Assembly (NCBI RefSeq): GCF_900496995.4
Contig: NW_024470395.1
Span: 1 to 64,000 of the forward strand
DNA: 64,000 bases
Source: Aquila chrysaetos chrysaetos
Lineage: Eukaryota > Chordata > Aves > Accipitriformes > Accipitridae
Reading direction: 5' to 3'
The notes beneath the pieces were generated by a model. It worked only from the letters and a program-made list of their open reading frames with translations. It searched no databases and had not been told where the DNA came from. A program made the translations under genes and the position numbers. The first letter of the stretch is position 1, and every line of letters starts with the position of its first letter. This document shows positions 47,671-63,399 of the stretch, piece after piece.

Positions 47671-50600
47671 CCGGGGGGGTGGGGGGTGCTGGGGGGGGCG
47701 TTCCTGCAGGCAGCGCTGGTGGCCGGGGGGGTGCGGGCGCTGGGGCTCTGCCTCCGGCCGCTAGGGGGCGCCTTCGGGGCCAGGGCGGGGGCGGCGGCTT
47801 GGGTGGGCTCCGCCCCCTTGGCCGCCCTCCAGCTGGGGGGTGAGTGTGCGCCGGGGGGGCACTGGGGGCACTGGGAGCGCTGGGGTTGCCTCTATCCGTG
47901 CCTCTGGGGTCCCAGCGCACCAGTAGGGGGCACTGGGGGGCACTGGGAGGGCTGGGGTTGCCTCTGTCCATCCCTCTGGGGTCCCAGCGCACCAGTAGGG
48001 GGCACTGGGGGGCACTGGGAGGGCTGGGGTTGCCTCTGTCCATCCCTCTGGGGTCCCAGTGCACCAGTAGGGGGCACTGGGGGGGGCTGGGACTGACACT
48101 ATCCATCCCTCTGGGGTCCCATCACACCAGTAGGGGGCACTGGGAGGGCTGGGATTGCCTCTATCCATCCCTCTGGGGTCCCAGCACACCAGTAGGTGGC
48201 ACTGGGAGCACTGGGATTGCCTCTATCCATTTCTCTGGGGTCCCAGCACACCAGTAGGGGGCACTGGGAGGGCTGGGAGGGCTGGGACTGACACTATCCA
48301 TCCCTCTGGGGTCCCATCACACCAGTAGGGGGCACTGGGAGCACTGGGAGGGCTGGGGTTGCCTCTATCCGTCGCTCTGGGGTCTCAGCGCACCAGTAAG
48401 GGGCACTGGGAGCACTGGGAGGGCTGGGGTTGCCTCTGTCCATCCCTCTGGGGTCTCATCACACCAGTAGGGGGCACTGGGAGCACTGGGATTGCCTCTA
48501 TCCATCCCTCTGGGGTCCCAGCACACCAGTAAGGGGCACTGGGGGGGCACTGGGAGGGCTGGGGTTGCCTCTATCTGTCCCTCTGGGGTCCCAGCACACC
48601 AGTAGGGGGCACTGGGAGGGCTGGGATTGCCTCTATCCATTTCTCTGGGGTCCCATCACACCAGTAGGGGGCACTGGGAGCACTGGGATTGCCTCTATCC
48701 ATTTCTCTGGGGTCCCAGCACACCAGTAGGGGGCACTGGGAGGGCTGGGATTGCCTCTATCCATCCCTCTGGGGTCCCAGCACACCAGTAAGGGGCACTG
48801 GGAGGGCTGGAATTGCCTCTATGCATCTTTCTGGGGTCCCAGCACACCAGTATGGGGCACTGGGGAGGCACTGGGAGCACTGGGATTGCCTCTATTCTCC
48901 TCTCTGGGGTCCTATCACACCAGTAGGGGGCACTGGGGGCACTGGGATCCCCCTACCCTCTCCCTGATGTCCTAAGCACACCACTAAGGAAGGTTGGGGG
49001 CTACTGGGGAGCACTGGGAGCACTGGGAATGCCTCTAGCCATCCCTCTGGGGTCCCAGCACACTAGTAGGGGGCACTGGGAGGGCTGGGATTGCCTCTAT
49101 CCATTCCTCTGGGGTCCCAGCACACCAATAAGGGGCATTGGGGGGCACTGGAATCCCCCTACCCCCCCCCAGAGGTCTTAAGCACACCACTAAGGAAGAT
49201 TGGGGACTACTGGGGAGCACGGGGATTGCCTTTAGCCATCCCTCTGGGGTCCCAATCACACCAGTAAGAAGGGTTGGAGGCTACTGGGGGGCACTGGGAA
49301 CACTGGGATTGCCCCTATCCAGCCCTTGGGGGTCCCAATCCCACCAGTAAAGGGCCCTGGGATCACTGGCACCCCCCCATCATCCATCCCCTGGCTCCCA
49401 GTCCCCCCAGTAAGCAGCCCTGGGGGCTCCGCCCCCCCTCCCCCGATTGCAGGGCCGCTGGGCAGTGCCCTGAGCACCCGCTTCGGCGCCCGCCCCGTGG
49501 CCATGGTTGGGGGGTTCCTCTCGGGCCTGGGGCTCTTCCTGGGGGCCTTCGCCACCCACATGACCCACCTCTACCTCAGCGTCGGGTTGCTGGCGGGTAC
49601 GGAGCAGGGGCTGCTGGGAAACGGGGTGCCGGGCGGTTGGGTGACCTAGAACGTGGGGGGTCACCGGGCGAGGGATGGGGTGCGAGAGGGGTTGGGTGAC
49701 CTAGAACGTGGGGGGTCACCGGGCGAGGGATGGGGTGCGAGAGGGGTTGGGTGACCTAGAACGTGGGGGGTCACCGGGCGAGGGATGGGGTGCGAGAGGG
49801 GTTGGGTGACCTAGAACGTGGCGGGTCACCGGGCGAGGGATGGGGTGCGCGGGAATGTGGGTCATCTAGAACATCCTGCGGCATCGGGCGGCCTGGAGCT
49901 CTCTGGGCCGTTGGGTGACCCAGAACACCCCAAACCATGGGGCAACCTTAGAGGGCCCAAGGCTATCGGGTGCCCTCGCCCACCCCGCCCCATTGGCCGG
50001 CCGTGCCCACGGGGTGCCCCGCCTCTCCCCACAGGCCTGGGCTGGGCGTTGGTCTTCACGCCCTCCCTGGGGACCGTGGGTCGCTACTTCCCGGCACAGC
50101 GGGCGCTGGCCACCGGGCTGGTGGTGTCGGGCGCCAGCGTCTCGGGACTGGCCCTGGGGCCGCTGGTCCCGCTGCTGCTGGACGCCTACGGCTGGCGGGG
50201 GGCCCTGCTCCTCCTGGCTGCCGCCTCCTTCAACCTGGTGGCCGCCGGGGCTCTTCTCCGGCCGCTGCCCGTCCCCGGCGAGACCCCGGGGCCGCCGCGG
50301 GACCGGCCGGGGCTGACGCGGCTGCTGCGGCACGGGCCCTTCGTCCGCTACGCCTTGGCCTTCGTGTTGGTGGACGCCGGCTACTACGTGCCCTTTGTCC
50401 ACGGGGAAGCCCGCGCCCACGAGGTGGGGTGCGACGAGCACCGCGCCGGGCTGGTGATGGCGGCGATGGCGGCGGTTGACGGGGGAGGCCGGGTCGCCGC
50501 CGGCTGGTTGGCCGCCCGGCCGGCCACCCCCCTGCTCCGTCATCTCTTCGCCTGGGCCGTGCTGACGGGGCTGGTGTCGCTGCTCCTGCCCTTGGGGACT

Positions 50601-51442
50601 TCCTTCGGGGGTCTCCTGGCCTTGGCCTCGGCCTACGGGTTCTGCGCCGGAGCCGTCGTGCCCCTCCAGTTTGCCGGCGTGGCCGAGGTGGTTGGCGCCG
50701 GGCGGTTGGTCCACGCCATCGGCCTCATGCAGATGTTCGAGAGCTTTGGGTCTCTGCTGGGGGCACCCTTTGCCGGTATGCAGGTGACCCGCCGCGGTGC
50801 CGGGGGGCCGGGAGGGTTGGGTGACCTAGAACCGGTCACAGGGGGCACCCGGGGACCGGTTGGGGGATGTGTTTCCCATCCCCACGGCTGTTTGGGTGGG
50901 CGATGGCTCGTGGTGGGCTCGGGTGACCCGGATTCGGTGACGTGGGGTGACATCGGGTGACGTGGGGTGACGTCGGGTGACCTCGGCCACGCTGCAGGCT
51001 CTCGGTACCCCAAGAGGATTGGGGTTCCCCTTGGAACCCGGGCATGTTCTGGGCGCCCCGACCCACATGCTCCCGCTCCCCCAACCCTTGGGTCCCCCCA
51101 GCGGCGTGCGGGCAGGTTCTAGGGGGGGTCCCAGGTGGGGTTTCAGGTGCCCCAACCCACACACTCCTTGTTCCCCAACCCTTTGGCCCCCCCAGGTGGG
51201 CTCTGGGCTGATTCTAGGGGGGGCGGTTGGGGTTCCAGGTGCCTCAACGCTGCCATATTTTAGGTTGGCTGCGGGACGTGACCGGGAACTACACCATCTC
51301 CTTCCTTGCTGCCGGTGCCTTCCTCCTGGCCGGGAGCCTCCTCATCCTCACCCTCCCCGGCTTCTTCCACGCTTCCCAGGGTGCCGGCGGCAAAGAGGGG
51401 AGTCCCACCCCGGCCCCCACTGGCCCCGAGACCCCCTGCTGA
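47671..51442 (+). CDS. SLC16A13: SLC16A13-like monocarboxylate transporter (four coding exons; start codon not found)
   Basis: Major facilitator protein of the MCT family, expected 12 membrane helices, plasma membrane or Golgi. Exons: about 47671-47839, 49453-49596, 50035-50775, 51264-51442 (TGA 51440-51442), phases joining as G/GG, G/GC and G/GT. The first begins in the family's N-terminal GGWG motif, followed by [16 protein letters not shown]. Exon 2 reads [20 protein letters not shown] and [11 protein letters not shown], the start of exon 3 [17 protein letters not shown], the last exon [20 protein letters not shown], very close to human SLC16A13 ([19 protein letters not shown]). Parts of exon 3 resemble SLC16A11 almost as well, so the paralogue call is good but not certain. 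No AG acceptor or ATG is clear upstream of 47671 because the sequence is C/G runs. ATTAAA at 51584-51589 is a likely poly(A) signal. It is convergent with the ACAP1 3' end. Confidence 0.86.
47850..49345. repeat. SLC16A13 intron minisatellite (about 73-84 bp, about 18 units)
   Basis: Large tandem array with unit parts CACCAGTAGGGGGCACTGGG, GGGCTGGGGTTGCCTCTATC and CATCCCTCTGGGGTCCCAGC. Later units (from about 48950) add TAAGCACACCACTAAGGAAG. The array fills the intron between exons 47839 and 49453. Confidence 0.9.
49626..49860. repeat. 55-bp tandem repeat in SLC16A13 intron 2
   Basis: Four nearly identical units containing GGTTGGGTGACCTAGAACGT, GGGGGGTCACCGGGCGAGG and GATGGGGTGCGAGAGGGG, followed by a degenerate fifth. 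The high identity between copies points to recent expansion or ongoing homogenisation. Confidence 0.88.
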
Positions 51443-51583
51443 TCCGCTCTAGAACCAGCCATGTAAAACCCTCTGCTCCCCACAAAGCTCAGCCCGGGCT
51501 CCCGTCCTTCCTTCAGCACCCAAGGGTGGGGGTGGGGAGGGCGGAGGGTGGGTGTCACCCCCTTCCTGGGGTGGGGACACCCC

Positions 51584-51589
51584 ATTAAA
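51584..51589 (+). terminator. Poly(A) signal ATTAAA of SLC16A13
   Basis: ATTAAA 142 bp past the transporter stop codon, followed by CACCAGGTGTTCTAGGTG (T/GT-rich). It is the only candidate before the convergent ACAP1 3' end. Confidence 0.6.
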
Positions 51590-51599
51590 ACACCAGGTG

Positions 51600-52020
51600 T
51601 TCTAGGTGATGCATTGGGGTTGCTTTGGGGTGACCTGGCCAGGAGCCATTTTAGGTGAAAGACTGGCGCGGTGTCAGCTCTAGGTACCCCAACCAGGGCC
51701 CGTTGAGGGGGTTGGTTCTAGACGACCCAAGCGGAGTTCATTTTGGGTACCACATGGTGGAGGTCAGGCCCAGGTAACCCACCCCGGGCCCGTTTGGGGG
51801 GCGCGGTTCTAGGTAAGCCAAGTGGGGCCCATTGTAGGTAGAAGATTTGGGGGGGGTTGGTCCTGCATGACCCAACCATCGGGGGGGGGCTCAGTTCTAG
51901 GTAACGCAAGTAGGGTCCATTGTGGGGAGCAGATTTGGGGGGGCGGTTCTAGGTAGCCCAACCAGCCCCATTGTAGGTACCACATCAGATGTTCCCGGCC
52001 GGGCGCAGAGTCGGGACCAT
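51600..52020. repeat. GGTTCTAGGTAACCCAA repeat between SLC16A13 and ACAP1 3' ends
   Basis: About seven degenerate units of 50-65 bp with GGTTCTAGGTAACCCAAG, TGGGGCCCATTGTAGGTA and GATTTGGGGGGG. Related TGACCTAGAAC motifs occur in SLC16A13 introns. No gene. Confidence 0.7.
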
Positions 52021-52045
52021 GGGAGGGGCAAGGCCAAGGCGATGC

Positions 52046-52051
52046 TTTATT
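52046..52051 (-). terminator. Poly(A) signal AATAAA of ACAP1
   Basis: AATAAA on minus (TTTATT on plus), about 75 bp past the ACAP1 stop at 52125-52127 and in the direction of that exon. It supports the minus-strand segment being a genuine 3' end. Confidence 0.75.
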
Positions 52052-52124
52052 TCATTGGAAGCTGCCTGTAAGGGGGCGGGGGCCCTGCCCCGGGGGGGCG
52101 TGGCAGGGTCTGGAGGGGGCAGAG

Positions 52125-52976
52125 CTAGAGGGTGGTGAGCTTGTGGTGGGGGCGGGCGAGCTTCTCGGGGTGGTCAGAGGCCATGAGGGAGATGTCGCGG
52201 AAGATGTCGAGGGTAGGTGTCGTCGCCTGGGGGGGGTGAAGGTGGGTCGGTGGGGGGACCCCAAAATGGGGATCCCCCCTCAAGCTCCCCATCGGGGTCC
52301 CCCAAAACCAAGGATTCCCCCCCCCAAAACCTCCATGGGGACACCCCAAACTTGGGCTGCCCCAAATATAGGGACCCTCTTGGGGGAACCCCAAACCCAG
52401 GGAGCCCCCCAAGGACCCCCTCCAGGTCAGCTCAAACTCAGCCCCCCCCCCCCAAACCCATACTGGGACCCCCCCAAATCCAAGGACCCCCCCAAACCTG
52501 CTCCCCCCCCCCAAACCCAAGGACACCCTGAACTCAGGGACCCCCCCCCCCCCCCCGCCCTTAGGTCTTTCTCAGGACCTGAGGACCACACAGCAACACC
52601 CCTGTGCCCCCCCCCAACCCCCCCCCCAAGATCCTGCTCAGGACCCCCCCCCAAATCCAGGGACACCCCAAAAACCCTCCCCAACCCCTGGACCCCCCCC
52701 AAACCCACCAGTCTGCCCCTGGGCCACCTCCAGCTCCCGCATCTTGGCCAGCCGCAGCCTGGGGAGGAGAAAGGGGGGGGGGGGGCGGTGTAAGAAGGGC
52801 AGGTACCCCCACCCATGGGTGCCCCCCCCCACCACCCATGGGTGCCTCCCGGAGGGGAATCTCACAGGGTGACGATGTCGGCGTTGGCCAGCTCGATGGC
52901 GATGGTGAGGGGGTCCTTGCCCTCTGCGTCCACCGCGTTCACGTCAGCCCCCCGCTTCAGGAACAGGCAGGCCAGG
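52125..52976 (-). CDS. ACAP1: ACAP1 exons 20-22 (3' part, opposite strand to exons 1-19)
   Basis: Exon 20 52866-52976 reads CLFLKRGADVNAVDAEGKD and PLTIAIELANADIVTL (ankyrin repeat). Exon 21 52709-52758 reads LRLAKMRELEVAQGQT. Exon 22 52125-52226 reads LDIFRDISLMASDHPEKLA and ends KLTTL, stop TAG 52125-52127. Human ACAP1 ends with the same order of motifs. Exon 20 starts in phase 2, exactly what exon 19 on plus (ending ACT GG at 37248) needs, giving HTGLACLFLKRG across the join. Only 11 intron bases (CAAAATTCCAG) remain before the N gap. Exon 22 has one surplus base near 52211-52213. It is not a second gene: there is no upstream ACAP exon on this strand in the window. Confidence 0.95.
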
Positions 52977-52987
52977 CTGGAATTTTG

Positions 52988-53487
52988 NNNNNNNNNNNNN
53001 NNNNNNNNNNNNNNNNNNNNNNNNNNNNNNNNNNNNNNNNNNNNNNNNNNNNNNNNNNNNNNNNNNNNNNNNNNNNNNNNNNNNNNNNNNNNNNNNNNNN
53101 NNNNNNNNNNNNNNNNNNNNNNNNNNNNNNNNNNNNNNNNNNNNNNNNNNNNNNNNNNNNNNNNNNNNNNNNNNNNNNNNNNNNNNNNNNNNNNNNNNNN
53201 NNNNNNNNNNNNNNNNNNNNNNNNNNNNNNNNNNNNNNNNNNNNNNNNNNNNNNNNNNNNNNNNNNNNNNNNNNNNNNNNNNNNNNNNNNNNNNNNNNNN
53301 NNNNNNNNNNNNNNNNNNNNNNNNNNNNNNNNNNNNNNNNNNNNNNNNNNNNNNNNNNNNNNNNNNNNNNNNNNNNNNNNNNNNNNNNNNNNNNNNNNNN
53401 NNNNNNNNNNNNNNNNNNNNNNNNNNNNNNNNNNNNNNNNNNNNNNNNNNNNNNNNNNNNNNNNNNNNNNNNNNNNNNNNNNNNNNN
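52988..53487. other. Assembly gap of exactly 500 N
   Basis: The round length of 500 indicates a placeholder of unknown true size. It begins 11 bases upstream (on minus) of ACAP1 exon 20, i.e. inside ACAP1 intron 19, and is the natural right-hand breakpoint of the suspected inversion. Confidence 0.98.
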
Positions 53488-54180
53488 TAGATGTCTCAGT
53501 CATGGGGTAACTGGGGGGGGGGAATCCCAGTCTGGGTTGGGGGGGGGGGTACTGGGGTTCCAGTTTGGGGGGAGAACCCCAGTATGGGGTAACTGAGAAG
53601 GGGGGGGGGGGGCAAAGAGGAGGAGAGTTAACTGGAGGTCCCAGTTTTGTGGGGGGAAGCCTAATATGGAGGGGGGGGGAATTTTGGGGAACGGGGGGGG
53701 TCCCCCAGTATGGGGTAACTGCGAGGGGGTATCCCAGTCTGGGAGGGTCATTGGTGTACGGGTATTAATTGTCCCATTTTGGGTCCTCACATGGAGGGGG
53801 AGGATGTTTTAATGGGGGGGGCCTTCCCAGATGCCTGGGTCCCCCCCTCCCCCCCCCCCCAGCAGCCCCCCCCCACCGCCTGGGTCCTGCCAAGGCTCAG
53901 CCTGGAAAATTCCTCCGTCCCCTTGATTTGACCTTGAAATGCAGCCGGGGGGGGGGGACAAAGACACCCAGGCATCTGGGGGGGGGGCAACCAGGCATCC
54001 GGGGACCACCCCCCCCCCCCCAAAGGGACTCATCACCCACCCCCCAAAAAAAAGGGACCCAGGCATTGGGGGGGGGGGGCACCATCTGGCTGGGATTAGG
54101 GGGGATCAGGGGGGATTTGCCCCCCCCCCCCCCTCCGGTGCGATGTGGGTCATGGGGGGGGGGGGGTGAGTGGGGTGTCT
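53488..54180. other. Repeats after the gap with a short non-repetitive island
   Basis: 53488-53770 repeats CCAGTATGGGGTAACTGGG. A short unique island at about 53875-53945 contains GGAAAATTCC (NF-kB-like) and TTTGACCTTGAAAT, which includes TGACCTTGA, the perfect ERR/NR5A half-site extension. 53950-54180 is C/G tracts with GGACCCAGGCATC. No exon recognised. Confidence 0.5.
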
Positions 54181-55000
54181 GGGTGGGTAATTAAGGGGAG
54201 GTAATTAGGGGGATGTTAATTTGGGGTGGGGTGTAGGGGATTTAATTAAGGGGGGGGTGTTAATTTGGGGTGTCCATTAAGCTGTTAATTTGGGGGGGGG
54301 GAGCACTTCGGGGTGTCTATGGGGGTTAATTAAAGGTTCGTTAATTGGGAGGTATTAATTTGGGGTGGCGATGGGTGTGTGTATATATAGTATTAGGGAG
54401 TTTTTATTTGGGGGTTGTATATTGGGGTTGTTAATTATGGGCTCTTAATTGGGGGGGTGCTATTTGGAGACAGAGTTGGTATTTATTGGGGGGACTGTAA
54501 ATTGGGGGGCTGTTAATTTAGAGGTGGTTAATTGAGATTCTGTATTAGCGGGCTGTTAATTGAGGGTGTAAATTGGGGGGTGTTATTAAGGGCTTCAATT
54601 TGGGGGTGTCTATTAGAGGTATTAATTGGGGGGTGTTAATTGGGGGCCTCAGGGGCTTTAAATTGAGAGGTGTTAATTAGAGGATCTCTATTAGGGGCTG
54701 TTAATGGGGAGATTGTTAATTGGGGGGTCTATTGGAGGATCTTAATAGGGGGAATTAATGGGGTGCTGCTAATTAGAAGCTCTTAATTGAGAGGTATCAA
54801 GCAGCTGTTAATTGGGGGTCTTTAATCGGGGGGTCTTTAATCGGGGGGGTTGTTAAATGAGGAGTGCATTGGGGAAGTTACGGGGGAGCGTTAATTAGTG
54901 GGCTTTTTAATTGGGACATGTTAATTGGGGGCTCTTAATTAGGGGGGGCTGAATCAGGGAGGGGGATTTCCAGTGTTAATTGGGGGGGTCCTTAATTGGG
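54180..55000. repeat. GGGGTTAATT minisatellite
   Basis: About 800 bp of short units (10-25 bp) built on TTAATTGGGGGG with spacers such as GGGTGTC and GGGCTC; dozens of TTAATT hexamers. It is AT-richer than any other part of the window except the NEURL4/ACAP1 promoter island. No ORF or exon. Confidence 0.8.
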
Positions 55001-55085
55001 CTCTGCCAACTGGGGGGAGGAGTGGAGGTATTTGGGGCAAATTGGGGGGATTTTGGTGTCTCTCCCCCCCCCCCCCCCCCCCCAA

Positions 55086-55300
55086 TGACGTCAGTGGCGT
55101 GGCTCCGCCCCCCCCCATCCTGCATCATGAATGAGGCCACTGGGCTCGGACGCCTGGGTCCCTTCTGCCAAGGCTGGGGGGGGGCACAGTGGAAGGGACC
55201 CAGGCGTCCGGGCACCCTGCCCTGGCATCGCCTTCCTAACGAGCTCGTCAGGCTCATTAGCAGCCCTACCCCCACCCGTGGCCTAATTACCACCCCCCAA
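55086..55300. promoter_or_regulatory. Non-repetitive island with perfect CRE
   Basis: A unique stretch between two arrays. TGACGTCA at 55086-55093 is followed by GGCGTGGCTCCGCCCCC (GC/KLF box); further on are CTCATTAGC and CCTAATTACC. No splice-flanked coding piece was recognised. It could be a regulatory element of ATP1B2 or TP53, or part of an unassigned transcript. Confidence 0.35.
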
Positions 55301-55589
55301 GAGGACCCAGGTGTCCAGGGCCACCCCAGAGGACCCCAGGCACCCACCCCCCCCCCCACCCCCAAGGGGACCCAGGAACAAAAAATCCACAAAAGCAGGT
55401 ATTTCCACCAAAAAACAAAGGTTTAATACTGAGGGGATGGTCTCCCCCCCCCCCCGCCCCAGATTATCATCTCCCGGGGACCCAAAAAACGCTCAATTCT
55501 CCACCAAAAAGAGGGGGGCACCCTGCTGGGGTGGGGGGAGGACTCAGCACGGGGGGGGGGGGTGTTAGTAGGGGGAGCAGGAGGGGCTT

Positions 55590-57110
55590 CAAGATGGCTA
55601 CCAAGATAGCTGCCCTTAGAATGGCGGTGCAAAATGGCTGCCAAGGGCGGAGGGGCCAAGAGGGCTGCAGGGCTGATTGGAGTAGGGGCCAAGATGGCCG
55701 CTGACCCCACCACAGCTCTGGGTTGCCCAAGGAATGTACGATGGCGGGTCAAGATGGCCGCCAGCCCCTTCTGCAGGCAGTGGGGTTCAAGATGGCAGGT
55801 CGAGATGGCCGCCAGCCCCTTCTACAGGCAGCAGGATTCAAGATGGCGGGCGAAGATGGCTGCCAGCCCCTTCTACAGGCAATGGGATCCAAGATGGCGG
55901 GTCAAGATGGCCGCCAGCCCCTTCTACAGGCAACGGGATTCAAGATGGCGGGTCAAGATGGCCGCCAGCCCTGTCTGCAGGCAACGGGATTCAAGATGGC
56001 GGGTCAAGATGGCCGCCAGCCCCTTCTACAGGCAACGGGATTCAAGATGGCCACCAGGTTGTCATGGCAACGGCATAAGTCAAGATGGCCGCCGGGCCTG
56101 GTTACCATTGCTTACCATTACCGCCATCTTGTGCTGTGGGTGTGGCAGTGGCAGCCATCTTGGCCTGCTCAGCCAATGGCAGCCTTGCTCTGCCATCACA
56201 TTGGCGGCCATCTTGGCCTTCAAGTACACAATGGCGGCCATCTTGGCCTGCTCAGCCAATGGCGGCCTTGCTCTGCCACCGTACTGGTGGCCATCTTGGC
56301 CCTTATCTACACAGTCAACGGTGGCCATCTTGATCGCAACTGACGCTCAGCAGCAGCCACTGCATTGCCTCGTCTGGCGGCCATCTTGCCCTTGAGTTAC
56401 ACAACCAATGGCAGCCATCTTGATCTCAACCAACGCGCGACAGCAGCCGCCACGTTCCTTGGGATGGCGACCATCTCGCTCTTGATCTACACTATGAATG
56501 GCAGCCATCTTGGTGGCCATCTTGACCCCAACCAATGCTCAACGGCAGCCGCCATGTTCTGTAGAATGGCGCCCATCTTGCTCGCGATCTACACTACCAA
56601 TGGCAGCCATCTTGGCAGGCTGGTGGCCATCTTGAACACACCAACACTCAACAGCGGCCGCCACGATACCTACAGAACCAATGGCAGCCATTACGATACC
56701 AATCAGCGCAGCAGCCATCTTGCTCTTGACCTATACAACCAATGGCAGCCATCTCGGCGGGCTGGCAGCCATCTTAAACCCAACCAACGCTCAACAGCAG
56801 CGACCCTGCTCCGTGGCACAGCACCCATCTTACTCTTGACCTATAGAACCAATGGCAGCCATCCTGGCAGCCATCTCGATCCCAACCACTGCTCAACAAC
56901 AGCCACCCTGTTGCAGGGCAGCCATCTTGCTCCTTATCCACACAACCAACAGTGGCCATCTTGCTTGCTATTTATACAACCAATGGCAGCCATTTTGATC
57001 CCAACCACTGCTCTACAACAGCCACCCTGTTGCAGGGCAGCCATCTTGCTCCTTAGCCAACAGCAACCAACAGCAGCCATCTTGACAGGCAGCCTGGTGG
57101 CCATCTTGGC
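55590..57110. repeat. Long array of YY1-like motifs, orientation switching at about 56.1 kb
   Basis: 55590-56090 carries AAGATGGC-type motifs on plus, ending in a clean 51-bp tandem repeat (CAACGGGATTCAAGATGGCG, then GGTCAAGATGGCCGCCAGCC, then CCTTCTACAGG) with two motifs per unit. 56110-57110 carries GCCATCTT motifs, i.e. the opposite orientation, with spacers such as AACCAATGGCAGCC. Dozens of copies of the YY1 core in about 1.5 kb. The 51-bp unit is 17 codons, so long ORFs (MAGQDGRQPLLQATGFK repeats) are a side effect. Confidence 0.88.
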
Positions 57111-57335
57111 CTCCCCCTACATCACCCAACCTACCTACAAAACCCCAAAAAACACCTAAAAAAACCCTACCCAGCCGCCACCAAAGCGAGCCCCAAATCG
57201 GCACTCCTATGCAAAGGACAGGCAAATTTGGGGGGGCAAAACGCGGGCGTTTGGGGGGAGAGGGAAGGGAGGGGAGAAGCCAAGGCCCTACTGCACCGTT
57301 TAATATATATATAATATAAAAAATATCTATGTACA

Positions 57336-57341
57336 TTTATT
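57336..57341 (-). terminator. Poly(A) signal AATAAA of ATP1B2
   Basis: AATAAA on minus within an AT-rich 3' UTR (57300-57355) about 126 bp past the ATP1B2 stop codon. The surrounding TATATATTATA is unlike the G-rich flanks and is plausibly a conserved 3' UTR end. Confidence 0.7.
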
Positions 57342-57466
57342 ATTCTTATATTAGGAGCATCTGGAGGGTCGGGGGGGGGGGGGATTAGACCCGACTCAAG
57401 GGGCGAAGGTGGCGGGGGGGAGGGAATTGGGGGGCTACGGGGGAGGGGTTGGGGGCTCAGGAGAGG

Positions 57467-63399
<5,933 letters not shown>

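Noticed and set aside
46961-48106. 381-codon minus-strand ORF
   Set aside because: It crosses two different minisatellites and overlaps the SLC16A13 exon on plus; no domain, repeat translation only.
47671-51442. SLC16A11 instead of SLC16A13
   Set aside because: The last exon ([14 protein letters not shown]) and exon 2 match SLC16A13 better; exon 3 is ambiguous, so the alternative is kept only as a caveat.
52125-52976. A separate ACAP-family gene on minus
   Set aside because: It supplies exactly the three exons missing from ACAP1 on plus, in matching phase, and has no other exons.
55634-57159. ORFs of 206-264 codons in the YY1-motif array
   Set aside because: The 51-bp unit is 17 codons long, so one frame stays open automatically; no family resemblance and no start context.
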